Made by a program: the position numbers and the translations under genes. Positions 17,801 to 26,324 of a stretch of 64,000 nt of DNA are shown piece by piece. Source of the DNA: JAGXTF01 sp044224315 (GTDB lineage: Bacteria > Bacteroidota > Bacteroidia > NS11-12g > UBA955); the NCBI GenBank assembly GCA_044224315.1, contig JBGAKR010000001.1, positions 806,001 to 870,000 of the forward strand, written 5' to 3'. Under the pieces are notes generated by a model. It ran no database searches. It worked only from the letters and a program-made list of their open reading frames with translations, and was not told the DNA's origin. How positions within the stretch are numbered: the first letter of the stretch is position 1; each line of letters opens with the position of its first letter.

Positions 17801-20317
17801 GAATTTAGATTTATAACTTGTGCCATAAGTGAAGTAAACCTTTTTCAATGTCAATTTGCCTTTATTCGCATTTAAATTGGTACTCCCGTCCATTTCAGCA
17901 ACCCCACTATTATTTGGCACATTTGGGCAAAGAGAATAATCATACTCGAAATGTACTTCTTTAATCGGAATAGCTGATGCTCCATTGGTTTCGTAATCCT
18001 TTAAATTATAAAGGCTAATTTTTCGCAATAATTTTGTTGATAGTTTCCCAATTCCACCGTCTCTGCCATTGCATTCAAAGCCATCCTTGCGATTATCCAA
18101 CGTAAAAATTGCTACCGTATTCTTTGTAACTATTTTTTCTAAATACCAAACTTCTTTTTCACCATATATGTAATTCGCTCTATCGTCGTATAAATCTGAT
18201 TTCAATCCTTCATTGAAATTCGCAGAGTACCCGTAAACATCGTATGGAGTGCGCCATTTATATTTTTCAGTTAATTTTTTATACTTAAATACAGTGTAGT
18301 TACCTAAATCTCCTTGGCTGGGACCTCTCGTAACATCAATATCTACGTAATCAGGTGACAGCACCGCAGTTAATATAAATGAGTGCGCATATGCAGGCAT
18401 TTTTGTGCACGAATACATATGGTCTCTGCCTCTTTTATTACTTGTTGTATTATCTCCTTTGTTATAATTAAATAATCCACTTGATTCTTTATAGGCTAAT
18501 TGGTGCACTCCTGGAGTTTCGTAATCATGATTTGATTTGTCCATGTGCATACCTACTGCAAATGACACCTCCTCCTGATATGTATTGTATGCCGGTAATC
18601 CGTAAATATATCTCGCCCCATCATTTCGCACTACAGAAACTTCTCCTATATGATGCGATGGCGCAGTATACAAGGGGTCATCATTGCTATTTAAACCCTT
18701 ATACGGTAGCTCAGAAAATTTAAGTATGCTTAGTACTTGATTTCGCTTTAGCCGCTTTGATCGGTAGTTCTTGGTTGGGATATCAATAATGCCCCCACTA
18801 GTATTTTCGAATTGGGTGCGGGTTTTTATTTCCATACCACCCGCACTTTCAAGACCAATCCTCACAGCCTGGCCCGAACCAATATTTTCAAACATTGATG
18901 GCTCATCATCTACGCTTAATTCTCCCATTTCTTTATAAGCATAGGGTTCATAGGCAATATCGTCACCTGAAGATCTAAACTGCAATAATGCAGCGGCTGA
19001 ATTGTTACTTTTCCAGTTTCGGGTAGTCGTATTATTGGAAGTTGTACTAATATCCATTCCCCCGTGTACTACATTTCCCGCGCCTGCCTCCATGCTTAGT
19101 GAACCGCTGCTACTAACATTCTGGGCAAAATTGTCAGAAACAAATCCGTAATCAGTTCTAAAGGGTCTGAAACTTCCACTCATTCCTTGTCCAGAAGCAC
19201 TTAAAATATCGTAAGTATAATTGGTAATTGGTAAATTGGGAGTGTTTTTATTATAAGCAACATCCCAATCGCGATTAATATCCATCATACCAGTTATATA
19301 TCCATCACCATCTTTAGATACATTTTGACTATTCAGGTATCCATAAGCCGGAACTGTCATCTGGCCATCCACTAGGTTCAGACCCTGCCAACTATAGTAG
19401 CCAGAAATAGAACCATTTGGAAAATAACCCATTACTTTACCTCCAAATTTGTATTTAAAATTAGCCGAATAATTTCGCATGGGCATATTAATGGTTGGGG
19501 TATAAGAATTCATTCCACTTAATACACTTAAACCTGGTCCTGGATTAAATTTGTCGCCTTGCCAACTTGCACTAGTTGAAATTGTTAAATCTGATAATCC
19601 AGATCGATTGTTAAAAGATGTACCAATAGACATTTTACGTTTCACTTCCCTGTCATCCCCAATTTTACTCTTGCGCGCAAATCCTATCTCAGGACTTATA
19701 GTTAATCCACCGCTTGAGCTGGTTTTTAATCCCATATCAAAATTCAATGTGCCTTTTGAACCTGTTGAAACATCTACGCTGGGAGATATCGATTGTTCTA
19801 CTCCATAACCATTATAATTATTAAAATTTAATCCTAATGAATAGGAAATGTCTAATTCCATATTTTTCAGTTTCACCCCAAATAGCTCATCAGTTGGTAA
19901 TCCTGCACTTACAGTTGCTCCAATTGTATAATTTGGTCGCATGGAATATTCCTTTTTAACTGCATCATCACCACCATTAAATTCATCTGGGATGCCACGC
20001 ATCGATCTGCTTACATTTCCGGGGTTTATATTCCAACCCAATCCTACCCAAGAAGCCTCTTGGTCGTTACTGATACCAGAATTATAAGATAAATTAATGG
20101 GATATCCATCTACATCTAATAGTGGAATATTATACGAAAAATCGCCAGTAAATGGGTTCACCATATCCGAAATGGACACTGGTTGGAAACTTTGTACTTC
20201 GGGTTGTGAAGGGCCGCCTGTAAGTGCCCATAACTTTGAGGGTGCTATAATTTCTACAAGTAAATTAAACGCAATAACAGCAGCTACTTTTTTCTTGTAA
20301 ATTCTAAAATATTTCAT
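14882..20317 (-). CDS. RHS-associated shell protein, N-terminal component
   Basis: An 1811-aa exported protein. Signal peptide to about residue 32 (ends KLWA). Residues ~40-110 carry the opening signature of large Bacteroidota RHS/Tc-B-like shells: FQPVSISDMVNPFTGDFSY, LLDVDGYPINLSYNSGI, SWVGLGWNINPG, RSMRGIPDEFNGGDD. The remainder is repetitive beta structure without the RHS hallmark or an effector tail; it ends with a beta-sandwich start (FRSEGTSVTSL, HTGKRSLRVTS) and stops there. The likely role (inference) is a structural part of a secreted RHS assembly. The next gene, 21 nt downstream, seems to supply the module that would normally continue this chain. The gene starts 3 nt after the lipoprotein gene. 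Confidence 0.88.
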   Translation of the reverse strand: MKYFRIYKKKVAAVIAFNLLVEIIAPSKLWALTGGPSQPEVQSFQPVSISDMVNPFTGDFSYNIPLLDVDGYPINLSYNSGISNDQEASWVGLGWNINPGNVSRSMRGIPDEFNGGDDAVKKEYSMRPNYTIGATVSAGLPTDELFGVKLKNMELDISYSLGLNFNNYNGYGVEQSISPSVDVSTGSKGTLNFDMGLKTSSSGGLTISPEIGFARKSKIGDDREVKRKMSIGTSFNNRSGLSDLTISTSASWQGDKFNPGPGLSVLSGMNSYTPTINMPMRNYSANFKYKFGGKVMGYFPNGSISGYYSWQGLNLVDGQMTVPAYGYLNSQNVSKDGDGYITGMMDINRDWDVAYNKNTPNLPITNYTYDILSASGQGMSGSFRPFRTDYGFVSDNFAQNVSSSGSLSMEAGAGNVVHGGMDISTTSNNTTTRNWKSNNSAAALLQFRSSGDDIAYEPYAYKEMGELSVDDEPSMFENIGSGQAVRIGLESAGGMEIKTRTQFENTSGGIIDIPTKNYRSKRLKRNQVLSILKFSELPYKGLNSNDDPLYTAPSHHIGEVSVVRNDGARYIYGLPAYNTYQEEVSFAVGMHMDKSNHDYETPGVHQLAYKESSGLFNYNKGDNTTSNKRGRDHMYSCTKMPAYAHSFILTAVLSPDYVDIDVTRGPSQGDLGNYTVFKYKKLTEKYKWRTPYDVYGYSANFNEGLKSDLYDDRANYIYGEKEVWYLEKIVTKNTVAIFTLDNRKDGFECNGRDGGIGKLSTKLLRKISLYNLKDYETNGASAIPIKEVHFEYDYSLCPNVPNNSGVAEMDGSTNLNANKGKLTLKKVYFTYGTSYKSKFSPYSFDYTNLYDNTFNPGYGLKNYDRWGNYKPNQGNLMDLNGVMTNSEYPYTEQNSSLENKYATAWTLSKIFLPSGGTIKIEAESDDYAYVQDQIAMQMFKVNSIGDDPSASGFLTSGGNKLMKGAPISGVNEFMSIALSTPIPASESDKSKYFYDHYLKGIDNMYFKFLVNIKNAGDPKYEYVSGYVDMQSMVKDDDYGTKSSTGGGDHDYAWIRIKKVAQGDHLSVPLVHPISKAAWHFGRQNMSKALYNESTPDEYSLGSFIQQMNNAGFAKNIIQTLMGANGVLKEQDFGKEVVLNHSFIRLLSPNRKKLGGGLRVKKIEISDEWANMVSGNTSTSYGQEYDYTTLDAQSGQTISSGVAAFEPGIGGEENALKQPIWYGDKDENLLMPDEKGYLEGPVGESFFPSASVGYSKVTVKNFGTSTVKRHGTGYVVNEYYTAKDFPTIVANTTIDAKPKKTKPWFRLLKVSNRDYMTVSQGYAIELNDMHGKQKAMWVYAEDAGKPISGVEYKYKSKTYKSGSHQLTNTAKVVSPDGSVNDREIGVEFDFVTDFREQKTTTVTGGLNTNLTNFLAAFVPVVTPIILPSFSKEETRFRSAVATKIISRYGILEETIAHDLGSTVSTQNLAYDSETGLVLLTKTKNNFEDDIYSFNYPAHWYYGGMGQAYKNLGIFLSGVTISGTGEFTVDNAENFFVPGDELVYDNYEIAWVKTVTGNTVKLMNEMGRDFNPVNSGKDLRLVRSGRRNLIGVSMGSITSLENPLPNLKTNMFAAVLNTNAQVFKDEWGTFCDCFLAPDSKVKNSENQYAIGNKGIWRAYKSFAYLTDRVHTWKNNNTNIRQDGIYAAFNPYWKYTAGSWGPDPTNWTWTSEITQMSPYGAELENVDALNRYSAATYGYNNTVPTAVVANSKYREVGFDGMEDYEYQTCVGAHFGFRSEGTSVTSLSSHTGKRSLRVTSSAGISVSKTLSICTE

Positions 20318-20320
20318 ATA

Positions 20321-20941
20321 TTAAGCTTTTATATTGGGGATTTTGTTTAGTTGAAATGCCTCTATTCCAAGATTCACTTTACCTATATTGAAATAGGTAT
20401 CATCAATTGTAATTACCGGATTACCTGTACTTTTGGGTAAGGCGCTTTTGTCAAACGCAATGTTTAACAATGTGTAAGGCGAAGTTTCAAAGGTGCGTTC
20501 AAAATGACACATTGAACAGGGTATCGTTGATTTACCAATGGTAAGTTTTATATTTTTCTGGATTTCAAATGCAAAATATTTAACCCGTTGATCATAGGTT
20601 GGATAGTTCTTAGACTGCATGTTTAAAATATTAATCCCTGTGTTATTAGAAATTCGGATTTGATACACTTCTAATTTGCGAGATTCATTTAATACACTAA
20701 GATAATTTGGATGGGTAAAACTACCTACTTCCCTTAATGCCCTTATCTCTGCTGGAATATACTTTAATTCAAAAGAAATATCTCCGAAATTTTTTGAATC
20801 GCTTAATTTTTCAATTTCCGCAATATTCTCATTTACCCAGGTTGCATACTCTGACGTACTTACAACCCTATTCCCTGGCTTTACTCTTCCCGCACAAGCA
20901 ACAAAAAGAAACGCCAATCCTAAAAATATTTTATTTCTCAT
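20321..20941 (-). CDS. Lipoprotein of the RHS operon
   Basis: A 206-aa protein with a lipoprotein signal (MRNKIFLGLAFLFVACAG, lipobox FVAC, Cys16). The mature part has two long amphipathic stretches and a CxxC pair (SMCHFE preceded by IPC). No family is recognised. It starts 11 nt inside the end of the OmpH-like gene and ends 3 nt before the 1811-aa gene, so translation is probably coupled. As a membrane-anchored partner next to a chaperone and the shell proteins, an assembly or tethering role is plausible but not shown by the sequence. Confidence 0.8.
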   Translation of the reverse strand: MRNKIFLGLAFLFVACAGRVKPGNRVVSTSEYATWVNENIAEIEKLSDSKNFGDISFELKYIPAEIRALREVGSFTHPNYLSVLNESRKLEVYQIRISNNTGINILNMQSKNYPTYDQRVKYFAFEIQKNIKLTIGKSTIPCSMCHFERTFETSPYTLLNIAFDKSALPKSTGNPVITIDDTYFNIGKVNLGIEAFQLNKIPNIKA

Positions 20942-21449
20942 GGGTACCTTTGAATCGATTGTTAATGAATTTCAAAACGTCTTTCGAAATATCCAAATCC
21001 TCTTTAGCATACATTACATTCCCGCTTCCTTCAGTACCTATTATCATGCTATAACCATGGTCTTTGCCATAATCCTGAACAAACTGATTTAGCTGGGTGA
21101 GGATTTTTTTATCAAACTGATCTGTAAGTGCCAGATTATCCTCCTCAAAACGACGTCTGGCAACAATTAAATCATCCTTTTTTACTTCAAATTTCCTTTT
21201 CAAATCCTCACGCTTATTTGCATCCAACTCTTTGGATATAATTTTTAATTCGAACTCCATGCTATCCAGCACTTTTTGACGCGCACCCTGCACTCTCAGC
21301 ATGTCAGTTTTGAGCTCCTTGGTATACTCAAAATTGTCGAAAAGGTAGCGCAAATCAACATACGCAATTGAAGCTCTCTTGTTAAACATAAACCCTGCAG
21401 CTACAACTAAAATTACAATCAGTGCGCTTATTCCAATCCATTTTTTCAT
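20931..21449 (-). CDS. OmpH/Skp-family periplasmic chaperone
   Basis: A 172-aa protein with an N-terminal signal or anchor (IGISALIVILVVAAGFMF) followed by the OmpH core: AYVDLRYLFDNFEYTKEL, a long charged coiled coil (LKIISKELDANKREDLKRKF ... IVARRRFEEDN), and the closing segment VQDYGKDHGYSMIIG. Skp-type trimers hold unfolded outer-membrane and secreted proteins in the periplasm. This copy is not in the usual bamA neighbourhood but second in an operon of giant secreted RHS proteins, 6 nt after the FN3-like gene, so a dedicated client relationship is a reasonable inference. Confidence 0.88.
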   Translation of the reverse strand: MKKWIGISALIVILVVAAGFMFNKRASIAYVDLRYLFDNFEYTKELKTDMLRVQGARQKVLDSMEFELKIISKELDANKREDLKRKFEVKKDDLIVARRRFEEDNLALTDQFDKKILTQLNQFVQDYGKDHGYSMIIGTEGSGNVMYAKEDLDISKDVLKFINNRFKGTHEK

Positions 21450-21455
21450 AGTTTA

Positions 21456-22610
21456 TTATTGATTTATTCCTATACGTTGGTAGTAAGTTCTTTTATATGA
21501 GTCGGTTATTTGTATTATATAAATACCTGGAACAAAATTGTATTCGCCTAGATTTATACTGTACTTATTGTCTCCAAAACTGATCAGAGTCATGCCTTCT
21601 TTACCCGTTGCAGATTCTTCCTCCTTACTCACTGTAGGTAAGATTTCCTTTTGAGTAGCATCTGAAATAATGCGCAGATTTAACTTTACGTTATTATGTG
21701 CCTCTTTAAAGACAAAATAAAAATTTTCAGTAGAAGCATAATTGATAATACTTGCATCCAATTTGAGCTTTAGCTGTACATACCGGATTGTATCCAACTT
21801 TTTCTTTTCCTGCCCCTTCACCTTAAACTCCCAAACTTCACTTTGTGCAACCGGGATATCGCCAACCAGTCCATCTACTTTCCAACAGTAAGATTTGCCG
21901 GTGTCGAGGTCGTTGATTTCGGGTGGATAGGGTTGTACAATTTGTTCGATGCCGGATTGTTTGTACACCGGACGGTTGCGCACAATGGCGTCTTGGCAGC
22001 TTTGGCCCTTGTTTTTTTCTACGAGGGTATAGAGGTAATTAAAGCCGCTTACATTGCTTACCGGAATGGGTGGAATCCAGTTGAATGTGGGACGTTGGTA
22101 TTCCAGCTCGGCTTTATCTTCGGGCATGGATAATAATAATGGTGTAGGAGGCTCAACAATCAATTCAAAACATTCCGGAGTCTCATTGTATACGGCATCA
22201 GCTCCGAGACCGTCACAATCGGGTGTAATGCAGTAGGCGTTGTAACACACCTTATAATTGCCGGCAGGAAATGTTCCGGTGAGTGCTTCCACATCGGCAA
22301 TGCCTTGGTTCAGGTACTGTAATTGGGCAGTGCTGATGGTGGTGGCCGAAATACTTTGAGCACCGGGTGTTAAAGTAATTTCACCACTTTTTAAGGTTGC
22401 AACCTGTTTTCCGGCGGTTGAAATATTTGCAGTTAAATATACCCGCAAATTGGATGGACCGGTAAACTGAAGATCCAGGTTCCAGGCATCGGCCGCGGCA
22501 AAGCGGTAAGCATTGGTGTACCTGGGCGAAATGGTGAGCATACTAGCTTGTGAAACCAAACTAATCCCGCCTAAAAAAATGGCAAATAATATCCCTTTCA
22601 TTGTTTTCAT
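21456..22610 (-). CDS. Secreted FN3-like protein, first gene of the RHS operon
   Basis: A 384-aa protein with signal peptide (GILFAIFLGGISLVSQAS). Two beta domains are visible: residues ~20-150, with a Cys-containing end (VCYNAYCITPDCDG), and an FN3-like domain at ~155-260 (RPTFNWIPP, YLYTLVEKNKGQSCQDAIVRN, LDTGKSYCWKVDGLVG, VWEFKV). The latter motif set is common in Bacteroidota surface proteins that accompany very large secreted proteins. The remaining ~120 residues are beta-rich. It is the promoter-proximal gene of the operon. The function is unknown; binding or assembly of the surface complex is inference. Confidence 0.82.
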   Translation of the reverse strand: MKTMKGILFAIFLGGISLVSQASMLTISPRYTNAYRFAAADAWNLDLQFTGPSNLRVYLTANISTAGKQVATLKSGEITLTPGAQSISATTISTAQLQYLNQGIADVEALTGTFPAGNYKVCYNAYCITPDCDGLGADAVYNETPECFELIVEPPTPLLLSMPEDKAELEYQRPTFNWIPPIPVSNVSGFNYLYTLVEKNKGQSCQDAIVRNRPVYKQSGIEQIVQPYPPEINDLDTGKSYCWKVDGLVGDIPVAQSEVWEFKVKGQEKKKLDTIRYVQLKLKLDASIINYASTENFYFVFKEAHNNVKLNLRIISDATQKEILPTVSKEEESATGKEGMTLISFGDNKYSINLGEYNFVPGIYIIQITDSYKRTYYQRIGINQ

Positions 22611-23465
22611 ACAATTTTTTATTTTTGTTTTAAGTAAAATTTTGGCAATTAAAATCCGCCTGACCGAAATCAGTAATACACGGTTGTAACAGCCGGGCCT
22701 GGTTTAGCTTTTTTGCATTGATTGATTCATTTTAAAATTTACTTTCTCGTTTAATTGGGTAAAACTTAAGCTTTGAATAGTCCACAAAATCTAATCTAAA
22801 TATCTATTATTCAAAACTTCAATACGAATATAATAAAGTAGTTTTCATAAAACCAAGCTTTTCGTTAAAAATAATTGTCATATTTTATATTTGGGATATA
22901 TATTATCAATAACTTGGTATTATCTTGCTGTTTTTCTGCTATTTACACTTTATATTATTTTTACATTATCCAACGTTCATTAATTACTTCAGGCCTTTTG
23001 TTAGAGCATAATCGTATTTCCCATAAGAAAATCATGAATGTTTATTCCTCTTTAAAATACTTCACACAGAATTTATATGTGCCGTTTTTTGATATGAATA
23101 ATGCTATTTATATATCTTGTATTACATTATACAATTACTGTAATCCCATTGTTCATAAGGTTTCTATGCGTTCTTTTCAGGATGATAATAGACTAAATAT
23201 TCAACTCTGATTAGCATTTTGCTGCCAACTTATAGCAATAAGAATTACATAACTCAAAACAAATTGATGTTATACTCCAATTAATAAAGGTTTTTGGCAG
23301 AGGCGCACTTGAATTATTGAAAGCGCCACTTTAGTTTACGTTTATCCCCCTATTCTGAGATGCCTGACTATAAATATGACACTTTTTCTGTCCTAAACTA
23401 TTGCTTTTCTCAAAAATTTGTTTCAATTTTGAAAAAGCTACATTTTTGTTTTTTATATCCTTTGT
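22611..23465. promoter_or_regulatory. AT-rich divergent intergenic region (855 bp)
   Basis: The spacer lies between two divergently transcribed units, the RHS operon (minus) and the outer-membrane barrel gene (plus), and must hold both promoters. On the plus strand a perfect TAnnTTTG box (TATATTTG) lies at 22886-22893; on the minus strand a near match (TAGATTTTG) at 22785-22793. Neither sits at the usual short distance from a gene start. A 111-codon frame at 22875-23210 begins with TTG, has no ribosome-binding site or family resemblance, and is not called. A small RNA from the 22886 box cannot be excluded. Confidence 0.4.
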
Positions 23466-25778
23466 ATGACAAAAGTTTATTTTTACGTTTTTTTACTCCT
23501 TATATATATAGGAATAAATAATAAAGCATCCGGCCAAAATTTAGATTCGGCCCTAGCTAATAAATTGCCCAATATAAAAAAGGATTCACTCTCCTTGAAT
23601 TTACCTAAAATTAACAAGCCTGTTCTTCCCTCACTTCCAGATTCGAATGCAGTGCCAAAATTAAAATGGCAAGCGCCGGTGTTTGGCGGGCGCATGGGTT
23701 TAGAAGGGTATTACACAACCTTTCAGAATCCCAGGGTACTGAGTGCACCGCAATATTTACGGTTTAATGCAACTCCTACAGTTTCGTGGTATGGTTTGCC
23801 TTTTATGGGTGATATTTACCAAACCACAGAAAAAAACACATTATATAATAGCAACCATATCCGGTTTAGATTCGATGCCGAAGCATTTCAACGGAATTTA
23901 AAATTGCAATTCCAACATAAATTGCAGGAACAGAAAGCCAAACTTGGAACCGATATCGGACAATTAAATGAATTGGGAAATCTGGATGCCGGACTGGAAC
24001 AGCAAAAACAAAATTTATTCAGTCAGCAAAATCAATTGCAGCAACAATACCAGAATCAATTGCAGGCTTATAAAAATAAATACGATCCAAACAATATTGA
24101 AAATACCTTGCGCGATACAGCAGGTGGAATTCTGAACCAATATAAAGATAGTGCTGGCAATATCATTGAAGGCCAAAAACAAAATGCTACCGAACGCGCC
24201 ATGCAGGCCAAACAAAAACAAATGGAAAAGGCCAAAGACAGTGCTACCCTGGCCCGGCTGCGCAACGACAGTGCATTAATTGCGGAAAGAATTGCACAAA
24301 TAGAAAATAAAAAACAGGAATTACAATCCAAAAAAGCCAGGCTCGATAGTGCTTATGCAAAAGATACGGCCCTGGTAAATAAATATACCAAAATGGTAGA
24401 AAATCCGCAGGCTTATGCAAAAAGTTGGGCCAAAGAAAACGGATTACCCAAGGCCATGGTTTTAGCCACAAGTGTGAAAGATTTGCAAATCGGAAATGTG
24501 CAATTATTTATCCATGATTATTCCATTGCTGGTTCGCCCATGCGCGGTTTCAGCGGTACATTCGGGGTTTCTGAAAAGCCTGATAAAGCGGATATTACCA
24601 TACTTGCAGGCCGATCCATTCCCAATGATATTTTGCATTATTCGCGTGAAAACAGCAAATACGAACGCAATACTTTTGCCCTCGCCGGTGCATATAAAAT
24701 CAATGCATGGATGGAAATAAAACCATTTGTACACTTCATGGCCGACAATCAAAAATCCATGACCGCACAGCAAAAAGCGGCATTGCGCAATACAGTGTAT
24801 GGATTTAATTTAATTACTGAACCCAGAAAAATAATTAAGTTAGATATATCCGCAGCCCAAAGCCGGTATGAGGTTACCAATATGGTAATAAAAAGTACTG
24901 TGTATCCCAAAGGCAGTGTTTCATCCATTTCACAAACACAATTATCGCGTTCGGCATATAAAATTATGGGTGAAAAAACATTGGGCAAATTTACCCTCAA
25001 TGCCAGTACCCAATTTGTAGGGCCCATGTATAAAAATTTGGGAAATCCGTATATGCGCACCAATTTCAGGGAAGTAAAAATGAAACTCGTTTTTAAGGGT
25101 TTTCAGGAGCAATTATCACTTACCGGCAGCTATAAATCATTTCGCGACAATCCTTTGTTGATTTCAGAAGTAACCAACAAAATTCAGGGTTATGGATTTG
25201 CGGCCCAAACCAAATTCAAAAATAAAAAATTGCCCAATTTCAACGCCTCTATTTCACCGTATGAACAGGGTAATAACCATCCGGATAGTTTATTCAGAAT
25301 CAACAACCGATTTTCGGTTTATACAGCAGGTATGACCTATAGACTCAATCGTGGTTTTTTTAAATACAATTTAATGGTTTTCGGCACCCAAAGCAATATG
25401 CAAATGGGCGATTCACTCAAGGCAATAGTAAAAACAATTACCATAGGACAGGATATAAGTTTGGGGCGCAATTTCAGTTTCGGGCTCACCAATACCATCA
25501 TGCGCACCTATCCTGGGGTTGATAGCTCCCAGGCCAATATCTATCAACTGAGGGCCTCCTATCGAGTGGGCAAATTTGCAACCCTCACGCTTACCGGCAA
25601 TTATACCCAATACCTCAACGGGGCATTTCGCAAAGGTGGCAGCCTTATTTTCAGCACCCAACAGGGCAAACACCTCAGGGTTTCATTGCGCAGCGGATAC
25701 GATCATTACTACCGCCTCTGGGGCCTCAACAACGAGCAGGCTTTATGGGGACTATTAAGGTTAGATTGGATATTGTGA
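23466..25778 (+). CDS. Outer-membrane beta-barrel protein with coiled-coil domain, divergent to RHS operon
   Basis: A 770-aa protein with a signal peptide (VFLLLIYIGINNKASGQ). Residues ~140-310 are Gln/Lys-rich coiled coil (LQQQYQNQLQAYKNKYD, ATERAMQAKQKQMEKAKD, IAERIAQIENKKQELQSKKA). From ~330 to the end it alternates amphipathic strands typical of an outer-membrane barrel (FTLNASTQFVG, LSLTGSYKSF, RVSLRSGYDHYYRLWG) and closes with WGLLRLDWIL. A barrel with a periplasmic stalk could be a translocation or docking pore. No named family is recognised. Its divergent position next to the RHS operon suggests the two work together; this is inference. Confidence 0.8.
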   Translation: MTKVYFYVFLLLIYIGINNKASGQNLDSALANKLPNIKKDSLSLNLPKINKPVLPSLPDSNAVPKLKWQAPVFGGRMGLEGYYTTFQNPRVLSAPQYLRFNATPTVSWYGLPFMGDIYQTTEKNTLYNSNHIRFRFDAEAFQRNLKLQFQHKLQEQKAKLGTDIGQLNELGNLDAGLEQQKQNLFSQQNQLQQQYQNQLQAYKNKYDPNNIENTLRDTAGGILNQYKDSAGNIIEGQKQNATERAMQAKQKQMEKAKDSATLARLRNDSALIAERIAQIENKKQELQSKKARLDSAYAKDTALVNKYTKMVENPQAYAKSWAKENGLPKAMVLATSVKDLQIGNVQLFIHDYSIAGSPMRGFSGTFGVSEKPDKADITILAGRSIPNDILHYSRENSKYERNTFALAGAYKINAWMEIKPFVHFMADNQKSMTAQQKAALRNTVYGFNLITEPRKIIKLDISAAQSRYEVTNMVIKSTVYPKGSVSSISQTQLSRSAYKIMGEKTLGKFTLNASTQFVGPMYKNLGNPYMRTNFREVKMKLVFKGFQEQLSLTGSYKSFRDNPLLISEVTNKIQGYGFAAQTKFKNKKLPNFNASISPYEQGNNHPDSLFRINNRFSVYTAGMTYRLNRGFFKYNLMVFGTQSNMQMGDSLKAIVKTITIGQDISLGRNFSFGLTNTIMRTYPGVDSSQANIYQLRASYRVGKFATLTLTGNYTQYLNGAFRKGGSLIFSTQQGKHLRVSLRSGYDHYYRLWGLNNEQALWGLLRLDWIL

Positions 25779-25788
25779 TTATTGTAAA

Positions 25789-25929
25789 TTAAATATTCAA
25801 TTTCCCGTACACATCCGTCTGCGAGGCATCCTGAAACACTACCGTTGCCCCTTCTGTAATGAGCAACTCTTGCCCCTTGGGCACATACACATTGCCATTG
25901 ATCTTATAAGGGCTGCCGCTTTTTGCCGG
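25789..25929 (-). pseudogene. Remnant of a parallel beta-helix surface protein
   Basis: On the minus strand, 25929-25789 reads KSGSPYKINGNVYVPKGQ, continues ELLITEGATVVF, and ends VYGKLNI followed by a stop. This is the typical opening of Bacteroidota right-handed beta-helix surface proteins (pattern: yxIxGxVxVPxGxxLxIxxGaxVxF). No start codon or continuation exists; upstream the frame is stopped at about 25957, and the reading GAISGT in another frame suggests a frameshift. The GC content is higher than in the AT-rich flanks. It is interpreted as a decayed gene fragment. Confidence 0.55.
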
Positions 25930-26324
25930 GTGCCGGAGATGGCGCCAGCTGAAATGTTAGTATGCGCATAGGAATTAAGAATGAGGAGAGAAGAATAGTT
26001 AGAAATGTTTGTTGGGAAATGGGTTAGATAGTTATTGCCTATCTTGGTGCTTATTTGTTAAATTATATCGCTTTTAGAATTTAAGGCAATATAAGAAAGA
26101 GTAATGGGTTCAGTAAAGGCTATAAAAAGTTTATTTAGTCACATTTAAATAGGCCTTTATTCACTTGGTTTAGATCAATTGTTTGGAAATATAAATGCTG
26201 ATACTTTTTCCAAATCACTGTTGCTAATAGTTGTTTGGATTGGAAAATGATAATAGATTACTGAATTAATATTGAGCATTCAAGGTCGAAATATTTGTAA
26301 AATATTACAACCGATTATTTATTG
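25930..26324. other. Intergenic region without recognised gene
   Basis: About 395 bp of AT-rich sequence between the beta-helix remnant and the 204-aa gene. No coding frame, tRNA or terminator is supported. A small symmetric stretch (AATATTTGTAAAATATT) occurs near 26290. Confidence 0.5.

Noticed and set aside
22875..23210. 111-codon frame in the spacer between the RHS operon and the barrel gene
   Set aside because: Begins with TTG, no ribosome-binding site, low-complexity AT-rich composition and no domain pattern; more likely untranslated spacer.
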